Shown one piece after another: positions 1 through 7,590 of a DNA stretch of 64,000 nt. Position 1 is the first letter of the stretch; each line of letters begins with the position of its first letter. Where the stretch lies: contig CAWEHU010000007.1 in assembly GCA_963808965.1 (NCBI GenBank), positions 124,001 through 188,000 of the forward strand, in the 5' to 3' direction. The position numbers and the translations under genes are program-made. Below the pieces are notes generated by a model. It ran no database searches. It was not told where the DNA came from and worked only from the letters and a program-made list of their open reading frames with translations. This DNA is from CAWEHU01 sp963808965 (lineage in GTDB: Bacteria; Pseudomonadota; Alphaproteobacteria; Acetobacterales; Acetobacteraceae).

Positions 1-218
1 TCGTGGTCCCCGCCGCGGTGCAGCTCCATTCCTCGCTGGGCGCGTCGGCGATGGGGGTCGCCATGGGCGAGCAGGTGGCCAACATGCTGCAGCCCTTCTG
101 GGCGCTGCCAGTCGTGGCCATGGCTGGTATCGGCATTCAGAGAGTAATGGGCATTACTGTGTTTACGTTCGTGGTAACAGGCGTCATTTACGGGGCGGGC
201 CTCCTGTTGCTGGGTTGA
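1..218 (+). CDS. Short-chain fatty acid transporter, AtoE-like (3' fragment)
   Basis: About 72 C-terminal residues of a membrane protein that begins before the window. A segment around ANMLQPFWALPVVAMAGIG followed by a hydrophobic C-terminal helix resembles the end of AtoE/TIGR00366 short-chain fatty acid transporters, where a conserved NMIQPFWALP stretch occurs. Two hydrophobic segments are visible. The 5' end is missing, so substrate and start cannot be judged. It ends about 95 bases before ilvD on the same strand. Confidence 0.6.
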   Translation, partial: VVPAAVQLHSSLGASAMGVAMGEQVANMLQPFWALPVVAMAGIGIQRVMGITVFTFVVTGVIYGAGLLLLG

Positions 219-313
219 AGCCGCGTGGCGCGCTCGCTTGCTTGTCTGTGCGGGTCGATAGATTAAGGTCGGTGCCGTCTTCGCCGTCGTCAGGCCGGGT
301 CGGGGGAAACGAA

Positions 314-2038
314 ATGCTCGAGAAACGCTGGGACAAGGCCAGGCTGCCGTCCCGTCACGTCACCGAGGGGCCGGATCGCGCGCCGCATCGCAGCTACTAC
401 TACGCGATGGGGATGACGGAGGAGCAGATCCATCAGCCTCTGGTCGGGGTCGCCACCTGCTGGAACGAGGCCGCTCCCTGCAACATCGCCCTCTCGCGGC
501 AGGCGCAGTCGGTCAAGAAGGGCGTGGCGGAGACGGGCGGCACGCCGCGCGAGTTCACCACGATCACCGTCACCGACGGCATCGCCATGGGCCACCAGGG
601 GATGAAATCCTCGCTCGTGTCGCGCGACCTGATCGCCGACAGCGTGGAGCTGACGGTGCGCGGCCATTGCTATGACGCGCTCGTGGGCCTCGCGGGCTGC
701 GACAAGTCGCTGCCCGGCATGATGATGGCGATGCTCCGCCTCAACGTCCCCTCGGTTTTCATGTACGGCGGCTCCATCCTCCCCGGCCGCTTCAAGGACC
801 GGGACGTGACCGTGGTGGATGTGTTCGAGGCAGTCGGCCAGCACGCCGCGGGCAAGATGTCGGATGCGGACTTGCACGAGCTGGAATGCGTCGCCTGCCC
901 CTCCGCGGGCGCCTGCGGCGGCCAGTTCACGGCCAACACGATGGCGACCGTGAGCGAGGCGATCGGCCTCGCGCTCCCCGGATCGGCGGGCGCGCCCGCG
1001 CCCTACGAGGACCGCGACCGCTGGGCGGTCGAGTCTGGCCGCGCGGTCATGCATCTGATCGAGCAGAGAATCCGTCCGCGCGACATTGTTACCCGTCAGG
1101 CGCTCGAGAACGCGGCCGTCGTCGTCGGAGCGACCGGCGGCTCGACGAATGCCGGGCTCCATCTGCCCGCGATCGCCCACGAGGCCGGAATCCGCTTCAC
1201 GCTGGATGACGTGGTCGCGATCATGCGCCGCACCCCCTACATCGCCGACCTCAAGCCGGGCGGGAAATACGTGGCGTTCGACGTGTACCGGATCGGCGGC
1301 ATTCAGGTGATTCTGAAGGCGCTGCTGGATGGCGGGCTGCTGCACGGCGACTGCCTGACCGTCACGGGCAAAACGCTCGCCGAAAGCCTGAAGGACGTCG
1401 TGTTCCCGGCCGATCAGGACGTGGTCTATCCGGTTTCACGGCCGATCTCGCCCACAGGAGGCGTGGTCGGGCTCAAAGGCAGCCTCGCTCCCGACGGCGC
1501 GATCGTGAAGGTCGCCGGTTTGCACAATTTGAGGTTCGAGGGCTCGGCGCTCTGCTTCGATACCGAGGAGGCGGCGTTCGAGGCGGTGCAGAACCGTGCT
1601 TACAAGGAAGGGGACGTGATCGTCATCCGCTACGAAGGGCCGAAGGGCGGGCCGGGGATGCGGGAGATGCTGTCCACCACGGGCGCGATCTATGGCCAAG
1701 GCATGGGCGAGAAGGTGGCGCTCATCACCGACGGGCGCTTCTCGGGCGCGACGCGGGGCTTCTGTATCGGGCATGTCTCCCCGGAGGCGGCCGTCGGCGG
1801 CCCGATCGCTCTGCTGAGGAACGGCGACCGGATCGTGATCGACGCGGAGGCGGGGACGATCGAAGTGCAGCTCAGCGCCGACGAGATGAACACGCGCCGG
1901 GCCGCCTGGCAACCGCGCTCGACCGACTACAACAGCGGGGCGATCTGGAAATATGCCCAGCTCGTGGGTCCGGCGCATCTCGGTGCGGTGACGCATCCGG
2001 GCGCGGCCGCGGAAACGCACTGCTACTCGGATATCTGA
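314..2038 (+). CDS. ilvD: Dihydroxy-acid dehydratase
   Basis: IlvD dehydrates 2,3-dihydroxy-3-methylbutanoate (and the 3-methylpentanoate homologue) to the 2-oxo acids of valine and isoleucine synthesis, using an Fe-S cluster and Mg2+. The 574-residue product has the usual length. Visible signatures are TCWNEAAPCN (about residues 48-57), GCDKSLPGMMMA (about 128-139, IlvD/Edd signature 1), CPSAGACGG (about 195-203) and the C-terminal LITDGRFSGATRGF (signature 2). The ATG at 314 follows a GGGGGAAAC ribosome-binding sequence and begins at the family-typical MLEKRW; the frame is open 33 codons further upstream but without family similarity. No leucine-rich attenuator peptide is seen upstream. Confidence 0.97.
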   Translation: MLEKRWDKARLPSRHVTEGPDRAPHRSYYYAMGMTEEQIHQPLVGVATCWNEAAPCNIALSRQAQSVKKGVAETGGTPREFTTITVTDGIAMGHQGMKSSLVSRDLIADSVELTVRGHCYDALVGLAGCDKSLPGMMMAMLRLNVPSVFMYGGSILPGRFKDRDVTVVDVFEAVGQHAAGKMSDADLHELECVACPSAGACGGQFTANTMATVSEAIGLALPGSAGAPAPYEDRDRWAVESGRAVMHLIEQRIRPRDIVTRQALENAAVVVGATGGSTNAGLHLPAIAHEAGIRFTLDDVVAIMRRTPYIADLKPGGKYVAFDVYRIGGIQVILKALLDGGLLHGDCLTVTGKTLAESLKDVVFPADQDVVYPVSRPISPTGGVVGLKGSLAPDGAIVKVAGLHNLRFEGSALCFDTEEAAFEAVQNRAYKEGDVIVIRYEGPKGGPGMREMLSTTGAIYGQGMGEKVALITDGRFSGATRGFCIGHVSPEAAVGGPIALLRNGDRIVIDAEAGTIEVQLSADEMNTRRAAWQPRSTDYNSGAIWKYAQLVGPAHLGAVTHPGAAAETHCYSDI

Positions 2039-2062
2039 CAGCTCCCGTCACTCAGCGCGCGC

Positions 2063-2554
2063 TCATGCCGGGTAGATCAGCGAGGTCGGAATCATCTCCG
2101 AATCGAAGACCACGATCCGCTCCTTGAACCTAAGTCTTCCTGCATCCTGCACCACAAGATCGTGCGAGACCCCGCAGAGGACGATGTCGGACTGCTTATC
2201 GAGCATCGTCTGCACGATTAGCACATTCTGCCGGACGCGGATTCCCTCCGGCGCGTCACCCGTTATGCGGAGGCCCGAGAGGAAGCGGCGATAGTAGCGC
2301 GGAGCATAGAGGTGGGTCTGCGACAGGCCGGTGACCCGGTCCTGCAACATCGCCCGGCTCTCCGCCTGCATGGTGCAGAGGGCGTATCCCCGCTCATGAT
2401 TTTCCCGCGGGATGATCCGGTAGAGGCATTCCTTGGTGAAGAAGTCGGGCCACTCCCCGAGGCGAAGATCGTCCAGCGTCTCGATGTAATCGTCGTAGAA
2501 ATTCCGGAGAGTCTCTCGCGTGAGCGGGCGCTCGCGCTCCGGCCCTTCGCTCAT
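2063..2554 (-). CDS. Aromatic ring-hydroxylating dioxygenase, beta (small) subunit
   Basis: A 163-residue protein of the NTF2-like small-subunit family of ring-hydroxylating oxygenases. The N-terminal FYDDYIETLDDLRLGEWPDFF and the YAPRYYRRFLSGLRITG region are typical of salicylate-5-hydroxylase/anthranilate-type beta subunits, which hold the alpha3beta3 complex together without a catalytic role. Its ATG overlaps the TGA of the alpha-subunit gene by 4 nt, so the two are translationally coupled. No ferredoxin or reductase gene is adjacent; electron-transfer partners would have to be encoded elsewhere. The partner alpha subunit lacks its iron-binding segment, so the pair may no longer act as an oxygenase. 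Confidence 0.85.
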   Translation of the reverse strand: MSEGPERERPLTRETLRNFYDDYIETLDDLRLGEWPDFFTKECLYRIIPRENHERGYALCTMQAESRAMLQDRVTGLSQTHLYAPRYYRRFLSGLRITGDAPEGIRVRQNVLIVQTMLDKQSDIVLCGVSHDLVVQDAGRLRFKERIVVFDSEMIPTSLIYPA

Positions 2555-3573
2555 AGGTCCATCACCTCACGCCAGTAACGGTACATGCCGCGGATCGCGG
2601 CCCCGGGGACCATATGTGGCGTGTTCTCGATCGCTCGGTACCCCGCCATCGTGACCAGCGCCGAGTTGTCGGGCGCGGCGGCGAAGCCCTGCTGGGCGTC
2701 TGCCATGACCTCTACATTATCAGCGGGAAGGAAACCGGAAGGGCAGAACAGGCTCGCCTGGCGCGTGCGGCGGAGCCGCATCTCCGGCGTGTCATCCGCG
2801 TAGCACCAATGGGTCGAGTGCAAATCGAAGCCGTGCGACCCAGTGGGCACGATCTGGCGCGTGGCGAGGCTGTTCAAGTCGTGTTGCAGGATCACGCTCG
2901 GAAAGACGGTAATCAGTTTCACGTCCGTTTGAGACCGTTTGGCATTGGCCCCGGTGGGGTCGTTCTCTTGGACCAGTTTCCAGTTGGCCGGAATGTGCTG
3001 ACGATGATAGCCAAGCACGCTTAGTTTTCGCCCGTCGTAGATGCGGGTGAAGTGTTCCCAGAAGCGTTCGCCGAGATATTCCCGGAACGGCCGCGTTTCA
3101 GTGCTGAAGCTGGCCCAGACGACGCCGTTCACCACCTCCACCCGAACCTTATGCAGACCGAAGGCCTTCGGATCGAAGTCGGCGGGCATTCCCCGTCGCC
3201 GCACGCCGCGGCGAAACGGTACCCGGATCAGGTTCCCTTTCAGATCGTAGGTCCACTGGTGATGCGGACAAAGCAACTCTTTGGCTTGCCCGAAACGAGT
3301 TTGGCAGAACTTGAGGCCGCGATGCCGGCAGCGGTTCTCGAATACAGAGATCTCGCCCGCCGCGCTGCGCACGAGGACGACCGGCCGCTCGCCGAGCGTG
3401 GTGGTCTTGAAATCGCCGACCTCGGGTATCTCTGCCTCAAGCCCGCAGTAGAGCCAGTGCGGGCCATACCAGATGCGCTTCAGCTCCTCGCGATATACTT
3501 CGGGGTCGCTGTATACCCAACACGGAACGCGACCATTCGCGTCCTCCGGCCACCGGCGGCCGATGGCATTCAT
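2551..3573 (-). CDS. Aromatic ring-hydroxylating dioxygenase, alpha subunit with internal deletion
   Basis: Rieske non-heme iron oxygenase large subunit of the salicylate/anthranilate type. The Rieske [2Fe-2S] motif is intact: CRHRGLKFC and, about 17 residues on, CPHHQWTYD. The catalytic region reads NWKLVQENDPTGANAKRSQT and jumps directly to VFPSVILQHDLNSLATRQI. Family members have KDPYHASLLH plus about 60 residues there, carrying the two iron-ligand histidines. The product is about 340 residues against a usual 420-450, so the mononuclear iron site appears deleted in frame. The ATG at 3573 has a GGAGAG ribosome-binding site 7 nt upstream and is preferred to an upstream GTG at 3627. Probably catalytically dead or repurposed. 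Confidence 0.8.
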   Translation of the reverse strand: MNAIGRRWPEDANGRVPCWVYSDPEVYREELKRIWYGPHWLYCGLEAEIPEVGDFKTTTLGERPVVLVRSAAGEISVFENRCRHRGLKFCQTRFGQAKELLCPHHQWTYDLKGNLIRVPFRRGVRRRGMPADFDPKAFGLHKVRVEVVNGVVWASFSTETRPFREYLGERFWEHFTRIYDGRKLSVLGYHRQHIPANWKLVQENDPTGANAKRSQTDVKLITVFPSVILQHDLNSLATRQIVPTGSHGFDLHSTHWCYADDTPEMRLRRTRQASLFCPSGFLPADNVEVMADAQQGFAAAPDNSALVTMAGYRAIENTPHMVPGAAIRGMYRYWREVMDL

Positions 3574-3723
3574 GCCGTTGCTCTCCGAGCTTGGCTGCGT
3601 CGAGGGCGGCACGTTCCGCGACGACACCGCTACGATAGAACTGGGTTAGCTCTCGCTACCAGCGATACAGAGTTGCCGGCAGCCATGCAACCTTGAAGTG
3701 AAAAGTCGGCGGGCACGCCCGGC

Positions 3724-4494
3724 TTAAGCCAGCTCTACCGTGACCGGCACATGATCCGAGGCCTTCTCTACACCCCGCTCGCGCCGGTCCGGGTCGGCGG
3801 CAACCAGTTGCTCGGACAGAGTAGGCGATAGCAGCACATGGTCGATCCGCAGCCCGCAGTCCCGGTGCCAGGCGCCGCCCTGGTAATCCCAGAACGTGTA
3901 GACCCGGCCGGATGGATGGATTGCGCGAACGGCGTCGGTCAGACCGAGCCAGAGGAGGCGCCGGAACCGGGCGCGGCTCTCGGGACGGACCAGCGCGTCG
4001 GTGGCGGGCAGGGAACCGGGGGCGAAGTCCCCGGCGGCCGGGCAGACATTGAAGTCGCCGGCGATTAGCAGCGGGGTATCGGACGCGAGCAGCGTCTCGG
4101 CCCGGTCCGCGAGGCGGTCCATCCAAGCGAGCTTGTAAGCGAAACCCGCCTCGCCGCCGGAGTTGCCGTTCGGGAGATAGATGCAGGCGATGGTCACGCC
4201 CGAGGCCTCGATCTCCATGTAGCGGGCCTGCGTGTCGCTCTCCGGCATCCCCGGCAGGCACCGGTGGGTGACGCTGAACGGCACCCGTGAGAGCACCGCC
4301 ACGCCGTTATAGGCCTTCTGCCCGACCGCCTCCGCCTGATAGCCCAGCCCGTGGAAGGTGAGAGAAGGAAAGGCCGCGCTCTCGCACTTGATCTCCTGTA
4401 GCAGCAGAAGGTCGGGCTCGGTGCGGTCGAGCCAGCGGCGGACGTGAGCTTCCCGCTGCCGGATCGAGTTGACGTTCCAGGTCGCGATTTTCAC
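3724..4494 (-). CDS. xthA: Exodeoxyribonuclease III
   Basis: AP endonuclease and 3'-5' exonuclease of base-excision repair, 256 residues as expected. The EEP-fold catalytic set is complete: N7 in TWNVNS, E34 in LLQEIK, D147 and N149 in AGDFNV, D218/H219 in RIDHVL and D247/H248 in ASDHVPV. It starts with the canonical MKIATWNVNSIR. It lies 15 nt downstream of erpA on the same strand, a common alphaproteobacterial pairing, so the two are probably co-transcribed. Confidence 0.97.
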   Translation of the reverse strand: MKIATWNVNSIRQREAHVRRWLDRTEPDLLLLQEIKCESAAFPSLTFHGLGYQAEAVGQKAYNGVAVLSRVPFSVTHRCLPGMPESDTQARYMEIEASGVTIACIYLPNGNSGGEAGFAYKLAWMDRLADRAETLLASDTPLLIAGDFNVCPAAGDFAPGSLPATDALVRPESRARFRRLLWLGLTDAVRAIHPSGRVYTFWDYQGGAWHRDCGLRIDHVLLSPTLSEQLVAADPDRRERGVEKASDHVPVTVELA

Positions 4495-4509
4495 GCGGGC
4501 AGGTGCGCT

Positions 4510-4854
4510 CTACTCGACCGAGAAGCTCGTGCCGCAGCCGCACGCGGAGCTCGCATTCGGGTTCCGGACCGCAAAATGGCTGCCCATCAACTCGTCGGTG
4601 TAGTCCAGTTCGGCGCCCGCGAGGAGGTCGAGGCTCGCCGGATCGACCACCACGCGGGCGCCGTTCCGTTCGATCACCAGATCGTCCTCGGCGGGGGCCT
4701 CGTCCAGCTCGAAGCGGTATTGAAAGCCGCTGCAACCGCCGGCGAGCACCGCCACGCGTAGCGCAGCCTTCCGGCTTTCGGTCCCCAGAATCTCAGCGAT
4801 CCGCCCGGCGGCGCGGTCGGTCAGGCCGAAGCGGCTCTCGTGAAGCATGTCCAT
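4510..4854 (-). CDS. erpA: Iron-sulfur cluster insertion protein, HesB/IscA/ErpA family
   Basis: A-type carrier that delivers Fe-S clusters to apoproteins. The three conserved cysteines are present: one in AGGCSGFQYRFELD (C41 from this start) and the C-terminal pair in SACGCGTSFSVE (C105 and C107). Length of about 114 residues fits. The ATG at 4854 and a second ATG at 4848 are both plausible; the frame extends to a TTG at 4878 with no family similarity. No strong Shine-Dalgarno separates the candidates. It sits upstream of xthA; the usual neighbour dgt lies beyond an inserted femAB gene. Confidence 0.92.
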   Translation of the reverse strand: MDMLHESRFGLTDRAAGRIAEILGTESRKAALRVAVLAGGCSGFQYRFELDEAPAEDDLVIERNGARVVVDPASLDLLAGAELDYTDELMGSHFAVRNPNASSACGCGTSFSVE

Positions 4855-4986
4855 GTCGGCACAGATAGAGGCGAGCAAGGGAGAATTGAAGGTCCTCGCG
4901 TCCGGCCGGTGAGCATCGCGTCGGACCTGGCCCGGTTTCGCGATCCGTTCAGGATCTCGGGCGGAATGTGGCGCTGCACATCATCG

Positions 4987-6054
4987 CTAGCGTGCAAGCT
5001 GCCTCCGGATCATTGGGCCGACGGCCTGGGTGATCGCAAGCGGCACATATTTCGACCACAGAGTAGCTATGGTCTGCATCCGTTTCGAGGATGAGTTCAG
5101 CACGCTCGGAGAGGCCCTGGCGCCGACGTTAACGGAGTAGAGTTTGTGCTCGATGCATTCGCAACCCCATTTCTTTTTCCAATCCGACTGCCCCTGGTAG
5201 CGGATGCTACCGAAATCGAAGAACTTGTGATTTGTCTCCGCCGCCCATTGGATCAGCTCCCAGTGGAGGAGGTCGTTTGGCCTAAGATGCCATTGCTCGG
5301 GATTGGAGACCGTGTTGATGATGCTGACGCGGCCGCCGCACGAAAAGCCCAGGAGACCGGCGACAGGAGTTGCATCTTTCATCGCCCAACAGATGAGCAT
5401 CTTCTCGCCGAACACCCGGTAGCAATTCAAGAAATATTCGATCGAATGCGGCGGAACGCCAAGCCTTTTCATCGATTTGAGATACAGCGGGAAAAATCGC
5501 TCGCGAATGACTTTTTCATCACACTCGAACACGACTTTCAGTCCGTGATTGCGCGCCTGGTTGACCGCCTTGCGTACCGAGTAGCGCACGACCTTGCCCC
5601 ATAGCTCGTCGATCGGCCGGTTCAAGGGCAGTATCGCGACATGGTAGGAAACCGGACCGAGCGCCCAATTGTCGCGCCAGGGTTGCGGCACCCCGTGATT
5701 GCCATGCATTTCGATCAAGTCGATGCCGGCAGCCTTCTGCGCAAAGGCGACAAGGGCCGAGAATATTTCCTTGCAGTCCTGCTCGGAAAGGTTTGGGTCC
5801 AAAAGCAACCCACCATATTCCGAGAATGGCTGGCTCACGAGTCTCCGTCCGGAGAACAGGCTTTTGATCTGTACCGCCGGAAGCACACCCACGATCGTTC
5901 CGTCTTGCACAAAACACAAGTTTCGCGGTGCGTACCCATAACAACCGAGAACCGCCGCGTACCCGAACAGGTGGCAGAACCTTGCTTGCTCATGATGCTC
6001 GACAAAATGGTCCCACGATGTGGCATCCTGCCAGTCATCCTTCAGCACGATCAT
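4987..6054 (-). CDS. FemAB-family protein, PEP-CTERM system-associated
   Basis: A 355-residue GNAT/FemAB-fold protein. HLFGYAAVLGCYGYAPRNLC near the N-terminus, QPFSEYGGLLLD, and the central VRYSVRKAVNQARNHGLKV resemble the FemAB-related proteins that accompany exosortase/PEP-CTERM loci (TIGR03019 group). The reaction is unknown; FemAB relatives transfer amino acids from aminoacyl-tRNA to cell-surface precursors. The ATG has a GAGGAA sequence upstream. The gene is visibly less GC-rich than its neighbours and interrupts an otherwise housekeeping erpA/dgt stretch, which suggests acquisition. The PEP-CTERM proteins elsewhere in the window support the system assignment. Confidence 0.75.
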   Translation of the reverse strand: MIVLKDDWQDATSWDHFVEHHEQARFCHLFGYAAVLGCYGYAPRNLCFVQDGTIVGVLPAVQIKSLFSGRRLVSQPFSEYGGLLLDPNLSEQDCKEIFSALVAFAQKAAGIDLIEMHGNHGVPQPWRDNWALGPVSYHVAILPLNRPIDELWGKVVRYSVRKAVNQARNHGLKVVFECDEKVIRERFFPLYLKSMKRLGVPPHSIEYFLNCYRVFGEKMLICWAMKDATPVAGLLGFSCGGRVSIINTVSNPEQWHLRPNDLLHWELIQWAAETNHKFFDFGSIRYQGQSDWKKKWGCECIEHKLYSVNVGARASPSVLNSSSKRMQTIATLWSKYVPLAITQAVGPMIRRQLAR

Positions 6055-6405
6055 CAGCGTGATTTCCTCATAGCGGCGCTACTGGCTCCAATAGCGACGG
6101 CGCGGGCTGGCCGTCGAGTCTACCAAATGGGGGTTTCGATACCGGTCCGAGCTGGGCCTTGGCGCCGAGCTCAGCCCAGCCCAACTGGACTGGTCTCCGG
6201 CATTCTCGGATAGGCGCAGGCCACGAGCAAGCCCTCTGTAGCGACCCGATAAGGTGCGACCTTATTGAGATGAGCGTGATTGCCGAACTGTGCATAATTT
6301 GTCCCGCCACTCGCGTCCCGTTTCCTTTTCTGGAGTGACGCTCAAAGGGCGACCCTGGCCAACCCCGATTGAACCCCCGCCGCCCCCGGTGTAAGCCCCC
6401 CTGCG
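6055..6405. other. Intergenic region between femAB-like gene and dgt, with palindrome
   Basis: About 350 bases without a convincing gene. It holds a perfect inverted repeat ATAAGGT-gcg-ACCTTAT at 6249-6265, about 195 bases upstream of the femAB-like start, which could be an operator or a small hairpin. Base composition is mixed, lower in GC toward the femAB gene. Promoters for femAB (minus) and dgt (plus) must both lie here but no convincing -35/-10 pair was found. Confidence 0.4.
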
Positions 6406-7554
6406 ATGTCCCTCGCCCCATTCGCGGTGCGCGCTGAGACGGCGCGCGGACGGCTCCATCCCGAGCCGGATGCGCCGACCCGCTCGCCCTGGCAGCGTGA
6501 CCGGGACCGCATCATCCATAGTTCGGCATTTCGCAAGCTGCAGTACAAGACGCAGGTGTTCGTCAATCACGAGGGCGACTTCTTCCGCACCCGCCTGACG
6601 CACAGCATCGAGGTGGCGCAAATCGCCCGCTCGATCGCGCGGGCGCTGCATCTCAACGAGGATTTGGCGGAGGCGCTGGCGCTCGCGCACGACCTCGGCC
6701 ATCCGCCCTTCGGCCATGCCGGCGAGGAAGCGCTGAACGTGGCGACGAAGCCGTTCGGCGGCTTCGACCACAACGCGCAGAGCTTGCGCGTCGTCACGTT
6801 GCTGGAAAGCCGCTACGCGGCGTTCGACGGGCTCAATCTCACCTGGGAGACGCTCGAGGGCTTGGCCAAGCACAACGGCCCGCTGCACCGGCCGCCCGGC
6901 TACATCGCCGAATACGACCAGCGACACCGGCTCGACCTCGGAAGCCACGCCTCGGCCGAAGCGCAGGTGGCGGCGCTCGCCGACGACATCGCCTATCACA
7001 GCCACGATCTCGACGACGGCATCCGCGCGCGCCTGTTCGGCTTCGAGGACATCGGGCATCTGCCGGTCGTGGGCGACGCGCTCGGCGCCGCCCGCCGCGC
7101 CAGTCTGGACGTGCCGCCGCCGCGGCTGCGGCACGAGACGATCCGCCGCGTGATCGACGCGATGGTGAGCGATCTTCTCGCCGAAAGCGGACGCCGCATC
7201 GCCAAGCTGGACCCGCCCGACTCGGCCGCGATTCGTCGGTCGAAGAAACCAGTCATCGCCTTCAGCCCGCCGATGGCCGACGCCAATCTCGTGATCAAGG
7301 ATTTCCTGATGACCCGCATGTATCGCCATTGGCGGGTAAACCGGATGAGCCGGAAGGCGCGCGACTTGGTGGAGGCTTTGTTCGCGCTTCTGCACGCGCA
7401 GCCGAGCCTGCTTCCCGACGATTGGCGCGCGCGGGCGGGCGAGGGCGGAACGGTGCGCGCCGCCGGGATGGTGTGCGACTACATCGCCGGAATGACCGAT
7501 CGCTACGCGATGGACGAATACCGGCGGCTTACCGATGTCGCGATTCCGGGGTGA
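6406..7554 (+). CDS. dgt: Deoxyguanosinetriphosphate triphosphohydrolase-like protein
   Basis: HD-domain dNTPase of the short (about 380-residue) type 2 subfamily that hydrolyses dNTPs to deoxynucleoside and tripolyphosphate. The metal-binding histidines and aspartate are seen in TRLTHSIEVAQIARS and AHDLGHPPFGHAGEEAL, with FDHNAQSLRVV and DDIAYHSHDLDDG further on completing the HD signature. It is followed by argS after 36 nt, the standard alphaproteobacterial arrangement. Start at the first ATG; the N-terminus FAVRAETARGRL is family-typical. Confidence 0.96.
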   Translation: MSLAPFAVRAETARGRLHPEPDAPTRSPWQRDRDRIIHSSAFRKLQYKTQVFVNHEGDFFRTRLTHSIEVAQIARSIARALHLNEDLAEALALAHDLGHPPFGHAGEEALNVATKPFGGFDHNAQSLRVVTLLESRYAAFDGLNLTWETLEGLAKHNGPLHRPPGYIAEYDQRHRLDLGSHASAEAQVAALADDIAYHSHDLDDGIRARLFGFEDIGHLPVVGDALGAARRASLDVPPPRLRHETIRRVIDAMVSDLLAESGRRIAKLDPPDSAAIRRSKKPVIAFSPPMADANLVIKDFLMTRMYRHWRVNRMSRKARDLVEALFALLHAQPSLLPDDWRARAGEGGTVRAAGMVCDYIAGMTDRYAMDEYRRLTDVAIPG

Positions 7555-7590
7555 AGGAGCAACGGTCCATGATGATGGCGACCTGACCCG

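Noticed and set aside
290..1345. Long open frame on the minus strand across ilvD
   Set aside because: It is the antisense of a well-conserved IlvD gene in GC-rich DNA; the translation is low-complexity and Arg/His-rich with no domain.
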